Positions 33,137 through 41,002 of a DNA stretch of 64,000 nucleotides are shown here, piece after piece. The stretch covers positions 9,923,501-9,987,500 of the forward strand of contig NC_020126.1 in assembly GCF_000331735.1 (NCBI RefSeq), written 5' to 3'. A model generated the notes under the pieces. That model searched no databases. It worked only from the letters and a program-made list of their open reading frames with translations, and was not told the origin of the DNA. A program made the position numbers and the translations under genes. This stretch comes from Myxococcus stipitatus DSM 14675. Lineage in GTDB: Bacteria; Myxococcota; Myxococcia; Myxococcales; Myxococcaceae. Each line of letters starts with the position of its first letter. Within the stretch, counting starts at the first letter, position 1.

Positions 33137-34378
33137 GTGGCCTCCGCGTCCGGCATCATCTACGCCTCGTTCGACCGCTTCCCGTCGCCCAAGGGAGCAG
33201 CCGTGCACATCCGGGCCTTCGTCGAAGCCCTGGGCGCGGCCTTCGGAGGGGTGGAGCTGCTGGCGCTGCGCGATGGAGCCACCGCGAGCACGACTCCCTC
33301 TCCACTCGTGGAGGGAGTGACGTACCACCCGATGGAGGCCCGGGGCCGCGACCTGGTCGCCCAGGCGCTGTCCTTCCGGACGAACCTGGCGGCCTGGTGG
33401 AGGAACAAGCCCAGGGCCTCCGTGGTCCACGTGCGCTCCATCTTCGAGGGCTACCCGGTGGCTCGCCGCAAGGAGGCCCTGACGGACAAGCTGGTGTTCG
33501 AGGTGAACGGGCTGCCGTCCATCGAGCTGAAGTATCACCACCCGGATGTCGCGGACGACGCGGAGCTGATGCTCAAGCTGGTGGCGCAAGAGGACACCTG
33601 CATCACCCGCGCGGACCTCCTCATCACCCCCAGCGAGGTGACGGCGGAGTACCTGGTGAAGCGCGGCGCGGAGCCCTCGCGCGTGCGAGTGATTCCGAAT
33701 GGCGTGGAGCTGGAGGTGTTCCGCCACGCCCCTCCGCGCGCGTGGACTCCGGAGCGTCCGGTGCGGCTGCTCTACAGCGGGACGATGACGTCGTGGCAGG
33801 GTGTCCACCACGCCATCGAGGCGCTGCGGCTCCTGCGCGCGGAGCTTCCCGCGGTGCTGACGTTGGTGGGCCCGCTGCGCAAGCACCAGCGCAAGGTGCT
33901 GCTGGACCGCTGCGGAGACCTGCTGCTGGAGGGCGCGGTGGAGCTGCGCGAGCCGTTGCCGCAGGACGCGCTGGCGGCGCTGCATCACGACTGCGACGCG
34001 GTGCTGGTGCCGCTGCCGGCGAACGACCGGAACTGCGTGCAGGGTTGCTGCCCGTTGAAGCTGCTGGAGGCGATGGCCTCGGGCACGCCCGTCATCGCGT
34101 CGAACCTGCCCGTGGTGCGCACGCTGGCGTCCCCCGAGGAGGTGTTCCTGGTGCGGCCCGGCTCACCCAAGGCCATCGCGGAGGCGGTGAAGACGCTGCG
34201 CGCGAACCCGGACCTGGGCCCCGCCCTGAGCACGAGGGCCCGCGCGCGCGTGGAGCGGGACTTCTCGTGGCGGCGGGCTCGCGAGGCCCTGGTGCGGGCC
34301 TACGAGGAGCTGGGGATGACGCGGAAGCCGCTCGCGATGCAACCGCTCAACCTGGAGAAGACGGAACCGCGCGCGTGA
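33137..34378 (+). CDS. Glycosyltransferase family 4
   Basis: The 413-residue GT-B-fold enzyme has an N-terminal loop (FDRFPSPKGAAVHIRAF), the linker VRVIPNGVELEVF and donor-site residues in RLLYSGTMTSWQGV. The retaining-GT4 EX7E region is CCPLKLLEAMASGTPVIAS. It transfers a sugar from a nucleotide donor, probably in polysaccharide or glycolipid assembly; specificity is unknown. The start is a GTG at 33137. It is divergent from the operon ending in another glycosyltransferase and its end overlaps the convergent GT4 gene by 32 bp. Confidence 0.88.
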   Translation: MASASGIIYASFDRFPSPKGAAVHIRAFVEALGAAFGGVELLALRDGATASTTPSPLVEGVTYHPMEARGRDLVAQALSFRTNLAAWWRNKPRASVVHVRSIFEGYPVARRKEALTDKLVFEVNGLPSIELKYHHPDVADDAELMLKLVAQEDTCITRADLLITPSEVTAEYLVKRGAEPSRVRVIPNGVELEVFRHAPPRAWTPERPVRLLYSGTMTSWQGVHHAIEALRLLRAELPAVLTLVGPLRKHQRKVLLDRCGDLLLEGAVELREPLPQDALAALHHDCDAVLVPLPANDRNCVQGCCPLKLLEAMASGTPVIASNLPVVRTLASPEEVFLVRPGSPKAIAEAVKTLRANPDLGPALSTRARARVERDFSWRRAREALVRAYEELGMTRKPLAMQPLNLEKTEPRA

Positions 34379-35519
34379 GCACGCGGCGCAGCGCCTCCTC
34401 TTCGTTGCCCGCCACGAAGCGCTCCAGGATGCGCTCCCGTGCGGCCGCCCCCATCGCGGCGCGCTGAGCATCGGACATCGACAACACATCCAGGCACGCC
34501 TGCCCCAGGTGGTTCAGCAGGGCCTTCGGCACGACGAAGCCGTTGTGCTTCGAGTCCACCGCCTCGGGGATGCCCCCCGCGTCGCTGGCGATGACGGGAC
34601 GGGCACACGCCATCGCCTCCAGCAGCGCGTTCGGCATGCCCTCCCACAGCGACGGCTGGAGATACACATCACACAGCCGCAGGTGCGCGGCGATGTCCTC
34701 CGTCGTCGCGAGCGCGCCCGAGACGACGATGCGCGCCCCATCCTCGGGGTGCTCGGCGCGGAAGGCGACCAGGTGCTCCGCGTCGCGAGGACGCACCTCA
34801 CCGATGACGAGCAGACACGCGGGCCGCACGCGCCGCACCTCGGAGAGCGCGGACAGCAGGAACGGCAGGCCCTTCTTGTGGCGCAGCTCGCCGGAGAACC
34901 CCAGCACCACCTCGTCCGGAGCAATGCCCAGCCGCTCGCGCAGCGCCGGGTCCGCGGGGCCCGGTGAGAACACGCGGGCGTCGACGGCGTTGGGGATGAC
35001 CTCGACGCGCGCATCCCTTCCGAGCAACAGGCTCATCTTGCGCCCCAGGTCCGCGGAGGCCGCGGTGAGCACGTCCGCGCGCTGGAGCGTCCACAACAGC
35101 CGCGCGAAGTCGCCGGGCGGGAACATCTGCTGGTCCACGTCATTGCCTCGAGCGCTCACCGTGGACGCAATCCCCACCGAGGCCGCGAACACGACGGCGA
35201 GGAACCCCGGCGGCGACAGGTAGTGCCCCCACACCAGCTCGTAGCGCCGCTTGGAGTGCAGGTGTCCCAGCACGTCCAACGTGTGCTGCATGGACAGGTC
35301 CGTGCTTCCAAACAACCCCAGCCGGTGCAGCGTCACCCCGCTCGCGTCCTCCGCCGAGCTCAAGGCCCCCGGTGCCGCCGAGCGCGTCCACGCGAGCACA
35401 TCCACCCGCGCACCCATCCTCGCGAGCGCCCCAGCGGTCCTCGCCCCACTGCGGGCGAGCCCTCCGATATCGGGCGGGAAGCGTTCAGCGAGGAGGAGCA
35501 CACGGGGGGAGCCAGCCAT
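34347..35519 (-). CDS. Glycosyltransferase family 4
   Basis: The 390-residue protein has the GT4 N-terminal motif FPPDIGGLARSGART, the inter-domain VEVIPNAVDARVFSPG, the donor-domain start LGFSGELRHKKGL and the EX7E region EGMPNALLEAMACARPVIASDAG (abbreviated as MPNALLEAMA). It is a retaining glycosyltransferase of unknown specificity. I chose the ATG at 35519 over an in-frame TTG three codons upstream. With the two neighbours at 30039 and 33137 it forms a three-glycosyltransferase neighbourhood, but no polymerase or flippase gene is present. Confidence 0.88.
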   Translation of the reverse strand: MAGSPRVLLLAERFPPDIGGLARSGARTAGALARMGARVDVLAWTRSAAPGALSSAEDASGVTLHRLGLFGSTDLSMQHTLDVLGHLHSKRRYELVWGHYLSPPGFLAVVFAASVGIASTVSARGNDVDQQMFPPGDFARLLWTLQRADVLTAASADLGRKMSLLLGRDARVEVIPNAVDARVFSPGPADPALRERLGIAPDEVVLGFSGELRHKKGLPFLLSALSEVRRVRPACLLVIGEVRPRDAEHLVAFRAEHPEDGARIVVSGALATTEDIAAHLRLCDVYLQPSLWEGMPNALLEAMACARPVIASDAGGIPEAVDSKHNGFVVPKALLNHLGQACLDVLSMSDAQRAAMGAAARERILERFVAGNEEEALRRVLTRAVPSSPG

Positions 35520-35667
35520 GGGGCTCAATCTACCCGGCCCACGGCGTCGCGCCCCTCACTCATCTCTCCGTGAATAAAGACCCAGGCCCTCCGTCCAGGG
35601 GCACGGTGGTGGAGCCACCCTCGCAGCACGGCCGGACCCCCTGGCTCCCCCTGGAGGCACGTCACAC

Positions 35668-38418
35668 ATGCACGCGCGGCGGTGGTGGGCAATCGCGCTC
35701 GCGGGAACTCTCGCGGGCTGCATCGTGGAGCGCGGTCCTGGAGATGACCCTGACTGGGATGATGATGGTTCCGGTCAACCCCCTCGGCCTCGACCCACGG
35801 AACCCGAGCCCCAGTCGGGTCCTCCGGACTTCCGGGTGGAGTTCCTGTCGGGCCCTTCGGTCCTCGGCGCGGGTGAGCAGCAGGTCCAGGCGCGCCTCTG
35901 CAATGACGGCGTCGCCTCCGGCACGACCGAGGCCGCCTTCTTCCTCACGTCCCCTACCTCCAGCGCGAGCCAGCTCCTGTTGGCCACCAGCACCCGGCTG
36001 TCGCTGCGTGCTCGGGAGTGCAAGGAGGTCTCCGCGTTCATCAGCGCGCAGGCGACGCCCGAGGGTCGCTACACCTTGAACGCCCGCGTGGACCCGGATG
36101 GCCTGGTCAACGAGAGCGACGAGGCCAACAACACGCGCCAGGGCGACGCGCTCACGGTGGACCGCACGCCTCCGGAGACACCGCAGCCCACCTGGGGCCC
36201 AGCGGGCTCGGGGACGACGCGCGACCTCACGATGCACATGGAGTCGGGCGCCACGGTGCGCGTGTACCAGGGCCCGGGCTGCACCGGCCGCGAGGTGGCC
36301 AACACCGTGGTGGGACAGAGCGCCTACTGCGAGGTCCCCCTCCGCGTCCCCACGACGCCGGGCGCGACGTATTCCGCGCGAGCCTATGACTCCGTCGGCA
36401 ATGCCTCACATTGCAGCCCCACGGTGGACTACCCGTATGGCGGGGGCGGAGGGACGCCACGCATGGCGCCCGTGCTGCTCAGCACGTCGCCGACGTCTCC
36501 GGGTGGCAGCCTCCAGCCCGTCTTCAGCGGACGCGCGGAGCCCTTGGTCTCGGTTGAAATCTTCAAGAGCGCCACGTGCCAGGGCCCAGTGGAGAAGGTG
36601 CTCACGACGGATGACCGGGGCATGTTCCATGTCACGATGACCGTGGTGAAGGGCGGCAAGGTGACGGTGTCCGCGCGCGCCCGGGATGGTGGCGACTACT
36701 CCACGCCGTCCAACTGCTCCAACCCGCTCGAGTACCAGAACGACGGCACGCCCCCGGAGCCGCCACGCATCATCGACGTGAAGTGGCAGTACCTGAACAC
36801 GGGGCGCGAGCTGTGGGTGACGGGCACCGCGGAGCCCTTCGCGACGGTGGGCCTCTTCATCGACGTGCCCTGCACGGGAACTCCCGAGCGCACGGTGCAA
36901 GCGGATGCGCAGGGACGCTTCACCGCGAGCGCGCCGTTTGGCGCCGGTGGAAGTCACCGCGTGTTCCTGGCGGCGAAGGACGCCGCGGGCAACATCTCCA
37001 CCTGCGCGGAGGGCCCCGCGTATGAGCTTCGCTGCCCGCCGGGCACGGCCGACTGTGATGGCCGCTCGTCCAACGGGTGCGAGGTGGACCTGACGGTCAA
37101 CCCGAACAACTGTGGTGCGTGCGGCAACGTGTGCCAGGACGGCCCCTACGCGGAGGGCGTCTGCGTGGCGGCGACGTGTGGCAGCACCTGCGCGCCGGGC
37201 TACTACGACTGCGACGGCAAGGCGTCCAACGGCTGCGAGTCCCGGACGGTGTGCCAGCCCTCCGCCTGCACCATCGACAAGCCGAGCGAGTTGATGGTGA
37301 CGCACCTCTCCGTGGTGGAGGACCCGGTGCGCACGGCGCCCGGTGGCGCGTGGCACTTCGGCACGGTGATGCGGGAGCTGACGGGCGGACAGGACCCGTC
37401 TCCGCTGGTGCGCGCCTGGCTGAAGACGTGGCTGACGAAGCAGATGGTGAACGGGCTGGAGTTGCCGCCGCGTCCGGAGATGCAGACGAAGGTGCTGGGG
37501 CCGTGGGAGGCGCGCAGTGGCGGGCCCTCCGCGCCGCTGGACTTCAACACGGCGCCGTTCCGCCTGCTGGCCATCGTCAACCGCATCGACCTGCGGCAGC
37601 CGGGCCTCCAGGCCGGAGAGGGCCGCCTCATCTACGGCGTGGTGGGACCGAACGGCGCGCCGCTCGAGTTCACCCTCATCCTGGAGTACGCCCTCCCTGG
37701 CGGCACGCCGGAAGCCATCCAGCGCTGGGGCGCGGACTGGCATGACCTGGGCAAGGTGAAGGTGGGCAACGCGGGCTACAACGCGAAGCTCCAGGCGCTC
37801 ACGGACCGCTTCACGAAGGCGGGCGTGATGTCGGGCCGGCACCAGGGCAGCGCGCTGAACCAGATTCGCACCAACGAAATCGAACTCGAGGAGCCCTGGG
37901 AGATGCGCGAGTTCGTCCTCTCGCCGCTCGGCCTGATGCCCACGACGGTGAAGCTCACGCCCGCGATGCACTTCGAGAACACGCAGATGCTCGCCAGCTT
38001 CCTCACGCAGAACACGGCGGACGTGCTCGCGGAGCGGCACGTGGTGCCCGACAGCATGGGAGGCATTCCGTTCCTCGGCGCGCACTCGCTCGTCCCGCTG
38101 GACTTCTTCTGGCGCTCGCCCGGGGTGTCGAACGAGGTGCGCCACAAGTTCTCCCTCAACACGTGCAGCGGCTGTCACTCGGGGGAGACGCAGACGGAGT
38201 TCGTCCACGTCGCGCCCCGCGTGAAGGGAGCCGCCTCCGTGCTGTCTCCCTACCTCCGAGGCACCACGGTGACGGACCCGGTGACGAAGTCCGTGCGTCC
38301 GTTCGATGACCTGACCCGGCGCGCGGAGGACCTCAAGGCGCTGGTGTGCACGCCGACGACGGGGCTCCGCGCCGCCGAGTGGATTCCCTCCAACCTGCCG
38401 GCGGCCCGCGTGCACTGA
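35668..38418 (+). CDS. Large surface lipoprotein with CARDB/Ig-like domains and one haem-type CxxCH motif
   Basis: The 916-residue protein has a lipobox (AGTLAGC). A CARDB-like adhesion domain follows (about 55-165, with ARLCNDGVASGT and VNESDEANNTR), then several Ig-like domains carrying TPPEPP linkers. Two Cys-rich knobs follow near 450-530 (CDGRSSNGCEVDL, CDGKASNGCES), then a C-terminal domain of about 380 residues. Near residue 832 sits CSGCH, the covalent haem c-binding motif, in FSLNTCSGCHSGETQTEFVH. The C-terminal region is common in myxobacteria and of unknown role. Whether haem is bound is undetermined. A hairpin follows the stop. Confidence 0.82.
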   Translation: MHARRWWAIALAGTLAGCIVERGPGDDPDWDDDGSGQPPRPRPTEPEPQSGPPDFRVEFLSGPSVLGAGEQQVQARLCNDGVASGTTEAAFFLTSPTSSASQLLLATSTRLSLRARECKEVSAFISAQATPEGRYTLNARVDPDGLVNESDEANNTRQGDALTVDRTPPETPQPTWGPAGSGTTRDLTMHMESGATVRVYQGPGCTGREVANTVVGQSAYCEVPLRVPTTPGATYSARAYDSVGNASHCSPTVDYPYGGGGGTPRMAPVLLSTSPTSPGGSLQPVFSGRAEPLVSVEIFKSATCQGPVEKVLTTDDRGMFHVTMTVVKGGKVTVSARARDGGDYSTPSNCSNPLEYQNDGTPPEPPRIIDVKWQYLNTGRELWVTGTAEPFATVGLFIDVPCTGTPERTVQADAQGRFTASAPFGAGGSHRVFLAAKDAAGNISTCAEGPAYELRCPPGTADCDGRSSNGCEVDLTVNPNNCGACGNVCQDGPYAEGVCVAATCGSTCAPGYYDCDGKASNGCESRTVCQPSACTIDKPSELMVTHLSVVEDPVRTAPGGAWHFGTVMRELTGGQDPSPLVRAWLKTWLTKQMVNGLELPPRPEMQTKVLGPWEARSGGPSAPLDFNTAPFRLLAIVNRIDLRQPGLQAGEGRLIYGVVGPNGAPLEFTLILEYALPGGTPEAIQRWGADWHDLGKVKVGNAGYNAKLQALTDRFTKAGVMSGRHQGSALNQIRTNEIELEEPWEMREFVLSPLGLMPTTVKLTPAMHFENTQMLASFLTQNTADVLAERHVVPDSMGGIPFLGAHSLVPLDFFWRSPGVSNEVRHKFSLNTCSGCHSGETQTEFVHVAPRVKGAASVLSPYLRGTTVTDPVTKSVRPFDDLTRRAEDLKALVCTPTTGLRAAEWIPSNLPAARVH

Positions 38419-38445
38419 GCACCCAGGCGAACGCATGAACTTCGG

Positions 38446-38473
38446 GGCCCGGGGAGCCAGTGCTCTCCGGGCC
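38446..38473 (+). terminator. Hairpin after the large lipoprotein gene
   Basis: GGCCCGGGGAGC pairs with GCTCTCCGGGCC (one G-T wobble) around a 4-nt loop, 27 bp after the stop codon. No clear T-run follows, so termination efficiency is uncertain. Confidence 0.55.
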
Positions 38474-38515
38474 TCGTCCGTTCGGGGTGTCTGCGATTCA
38501 GGTTAGGCTTTGGCC

Positions 38516-38989
38516 ATGGCCCTGCCCGCCCATCACTACGCCCGCGCCGCGCTGAAGGCGGAGCTGCACGTCCAGGTCGAGGTGGTGGAGGTCGTGCTCC
38601 CCGCCGTCACGCCCGGGAACGCCTGGGTGACAGGCCGAATCGCTCGCGTGTTCAAAGGCAAGCCCGGGTTCCTCTCCTCTCGCGTCACCTTCGAGGTCCC
38701 CTGCCGTCGCCCTGGAGACAGTCCTCCCCCCAGCGGCATCCGCTGGAAGGACACCGAGGCGCTGGAGAAGGCGGCGGTGATGGAGGTCTACCTCACCCCG
38801 CACGAGGGCCGATACCACGTCGCCGGGTACAGCACCGTGCTGCTCGAGGCCGTCACGGATGAACCCCAGCGGACCTTCACCGAGGAAGACGGGCAGCCGC
38901 CTGTCCCTCCCAGGGCTCGCATCCCCCGCTGGGGCGTGCTCCTGCTCATCGCCGCCGGGGCGCTGGCGGCGTTCCTCGTCATCTCGTGA
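38516..38989 (+). CDS. Hypothetical C-terminally anchored membrane protein
   Basis: The 157-residue protein has a beta-rich soluble domain (LHVQVEVVEVVLPAV, WVTGRIARVFKG, VTFEVPCRRPG, VMEVYLTPHEGRYHVAGY). It ends in one hydrophobic helix (GVLLLIAAGALAAFLVI) at the very C-terminus. This tail-anchor layout suggests a domain facing one side of the membrane. No family is recognised. A TTG two codons upstream is a less likely start. It converges on the vWA gene at 12 bp. Confidence 0.68.
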   Translation: MALPAHHYARAALKAELHVQVEVVEVVLPAVTPGNAWVTGRIARVFKGKPGFLSSRVTFEVPCRRPGDSPPPSGIRWKDTEALEKAAVMEVYLTPHEGRYHVAGYSTVLLEAVTDEPQRTFTEEDGQPPVPPRARIPRWGVLLLIAAGALAAFLVIS

Positions 38990-39001
38990 GAGGCGCCGCG
39001 G

Positions 39002-39793
39002 TCACCGCCCGAAGCCGCCCATCGCCGTGCGGCTGAAGCTCGCGGCGCCCTGGCTCACCTGCACGGCGGACTGACTGAACACCTGGAAGGCGGAGCGGAT
39101 CTCCTGCTCCGAGTGGCCCGGCGTCAGAATCCACTTGTCGTCGATGCCCATCTCCCGGAACACGCGCCGGAAGTCGGTGCTCCCGTCGTGAATGCCCATC
39201 GCGGCGACGATGTGGTTCTCCGCCCGCTTCATGTCATTCACCAGCGCCGCCACGTCCTTCGCCTTCGCGTGGCTGGAGGAGCAGTCCCCGCCATCCGTAA
39301 TCAGCAGCGTCACCGTGCGCACCGGCACGCCGTTGCCGCTGAACTCCTGGGCCTTCGCCAGCACCGTCCCCAGCAGCACCACGGCCTGGTCATACAGCGG
39401 CGTCCCCTTGTCCGCGCTGTAGTTCCCCTTGTGCATCCGCACCACGTCCTCCAGCGGCCGGTAGGGATTGAGCGCGTGGCCGTTCAGGTAGCGCGTGTGG
39501 AAGAGGACGCCGTCCTTCTGCTTGCTCGACATCAGCGCGTCGAGCACCAGGTTGTGCCCATCGCACACCGTCTTCGTCTGGCCCGCGCCGTCGATGCTCG
39601 CGGAGTCGTCCGGCATCACCGTCACCAGCACCACCTCGCTGGCCTGCACATCCTCCACGCAGACGCCGAGCCCCGCCTGGATTTGTGCCCCCAGGTCCAC
39701 CACCGTCAGCGCCTGCAAGCTGCCAGGGCTCAACAGCCCTTCCGCGTGTGCATCCTCGAAGAGCTGACTCACTCCATTGTTTGTCCCGCTCAT
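39002..39793 (-). CDS. vWA domain protein, last gene of the NrtR/TerY-P-like locus
   Basis: The 263-residue protein is a von Willebrand factor A domain with a complete MIDAS. DxSxS is in PDDSASID, a Thr in KGTPLYDQ and an Asp in LLITDGGD, so it should bind a divalent metal and a partner protein. TerY-type vWA proteins occur with a PP2C phosphatase and a protein kinase in so-called TerY-P triads, and this gene follows such a pair with one hydrolase gene between. The ATG at 39793 has GAAGGAG upstream. Two hairpins in the 99-bp gap before it could lower its expression relative to upstream genes. Confidence 0.82.
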   Translation of the reverse strand: MSGTNNGVSQLFEDAHAEGLLSPGSLQALTVVDLGAQIQAGLGVCVEDVQASEVVLVTVMPDDSASIDGAGQTKTVCDGHNLVLDALMSSKQKDGVLFHTRYLNGHALNPYRPLEDVVRMHKGNYSADKGTPLYDQAVVLLGTVLAKAQEFSGNGVPVRTVTLLITDGGDCSSSHAKAKDVAALVNDMKRAENHIVAAMGIHDGSTDFRRVFREMGIDDKWILTPGHSEQEIRSAFQVFSQSAVQVSQGAASFSRTAMGGFGR

Positions 39794-39803
39794 GTCATCG
39801 CTC

Positions 39804-39858
39804 CTTCGCCCTCGCGAAGAGGGCATGGCTCCGCCCGTCTCGCTCCCCTCGGAGCGAG
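39804..39858 (-). promoter_or_regulatory. Two intercistronic hairpins before the vWA gene
   Basis: CTTCGC-CCTC-GCGAAG (39804-39819) and CTCGCTCC-CCTC-GGAGCGAG (39839-39858) are perfect stem-loops between the hydrolase and vWA genes. Both have the same 4-nt loop on the plus strand. They may act as an attenuator or RNA-processing site; no T-run follows. Confidence 0.45.
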
Positions 39859-39892
39859 GCCGGGTCTCCGGGTTCGTGTCGTCGTCAGCGGC

Positions 39893-40957
39893 TCAGCCGA
39901 TGCGCAGGTCCGGCCAGGTCGTCAGCGGGTCGGTGGACTTCACCAGGTGCATGCCCGCGTCCGCGAAGCGCTTGAGCGCCGCGTCCGCTTGAGGCGTGAA
40001 ATCCGCCGCGAAGCCGCCCTTGCCGTCCGGCACCGTCACCGCCGACATGCAGTCCGTCAGCAGGTACACCTTGCGCGCCAGCGCCGCGTCCTGCGCGACG
40101 ATTTCGCCCAGCAGGTCATCGATGGAGCTCTTCACGCAGTGGCTGGCGGCCTGGCCTCCAATCACCACCGCGTCCGCCGTCAGCAGCGTCTTGAGGAACT
40201 GGGTGTTGCGCTGGGCCAGCGGCTGGCCGTCATGCCGGCTGAGCACCTCCGGCCGCAGCACCGAGTAGTTCTCCGTCAGTGGGTTGCCGCCCTTCACCTC
40301 CGCCCACGACTGCATGCCGCGCACGTAGGAGTGGAACAGCCGCGCCTCCTGCACCACGCCCGCCAGCGCGTGGCCGTCTCCCCCCAGGAGGCAGTGCGGC
40401 GGCCAGAGGTACAGCGTGTACTTGCCCGCGCGCTCCAGCTCCTCGCAGTAGTACTTCACCTGCTTGAGCAGCCAGGGGTAGTTGCCGCCGCACAGCCACT
40501 TCGCCATCGCGGGGTGGGGCCTCGCCTGGCCGCGCTCGATCTGCTCGCGCGTCACCTCGCGGTACGGCGTGAGCGGCTGGTCGTCCTGGTCCACCCAGAA
40601 GGACGGGAAGAAGATCTGGTAGGCGAAGTGGGTGTCCAGCGTGGCCGTCACGTTCGTGAGCGCGCCGAGGTTGCGGTAGATGAACTCCGCGATGCGCTGG
40701 CTGTCCTCCACGGCGCCTCGGCCACTGCGGCCGGCGACGTAGAGCGAGCCCTCCGGGAAGCAGAAGTCCTTCTGCACGTCGATGAGCAGCAGGTGCAGGT
40801 TGAACACGTCCGCCGTGGCCGACGTGAGCCCATGCGCGCCCTTCCACGCCCCCGCCTCGCGCTGGAGCTTCCCCGCGTCCGCGCCATAGCCATACATCCC
40901 CGCGTGCTGCGCCCGGTAGAAGCCGGGCATCGGCAGTTCCTTCAGGTGCTTCTTCAT
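39893..40957 (-). CDS. Nicotinamidase-like cysteine hydrolase (isochorismatase family), enlarged
   Basis: The 354-residue protein has the isochorismatase-fold catalytic set: D60 in LIDVQKDF, a Lys at about 222 in EVKGGNPLTENYS (the KG motif of nicotinamidases) and the nucleophile C274 in GGQAASHCVKSS. WPPHCLLGG matches the nicotinamidase WP-HC motif. Metal ligands D108 and H110 (LDTHFAY) are present, but the usual third His is Gln. It is far longer than PncA (about 200), with extra N-terminal and internal segments. It probably hydrolyses nicotinamide or a related amide (inference). It sits 45 bp after the kinase gene and has AGGGGG before its ATG. Confidence 0.8.
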   Translation of the reverse strand: MKKHLKELPMPGFYRAQHAGMYGYGADAGKLQREAGAWKGAHGLTSATADVFNLHLLLIDVQKDFCFPEGSLYVAGRSGRGAVEDSQRIAEFIYRNLGALTNVTATLDTHFAYQIFFPSFWVDQDDQPLTPYREVTREQIERGQARPHPAMAKWLCGGNYPWLLKQVKYYCEELERAGKYTLYLWPPHCLLGGDGHALAGVVQEARLFHSYVRGMQSWAEVKGGNPLTENYSVLRPEVLSRHDGQPLAQRNTQFLKTLLTADAVVIGGQAASHCVKSSIDDLLGEIVAQDAALARKVYLLTDCMSAVTVPDGKGGFAADFTPQADAALKRFADAGMHLVKSTDPLTTWPDLRIG

Positions 40958-41002
40958 CGCGCTACCCCCTCTTTCGTCTGTCCCGGAAAGCCCAACGTCC
41001 GT

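Noticed and set aside
36406..38436. 676-codon minus-strand frame opposite the CxxCH lipoprotein
   Set aside because: Arg/His-rich antisense shadow without recognisable domains.
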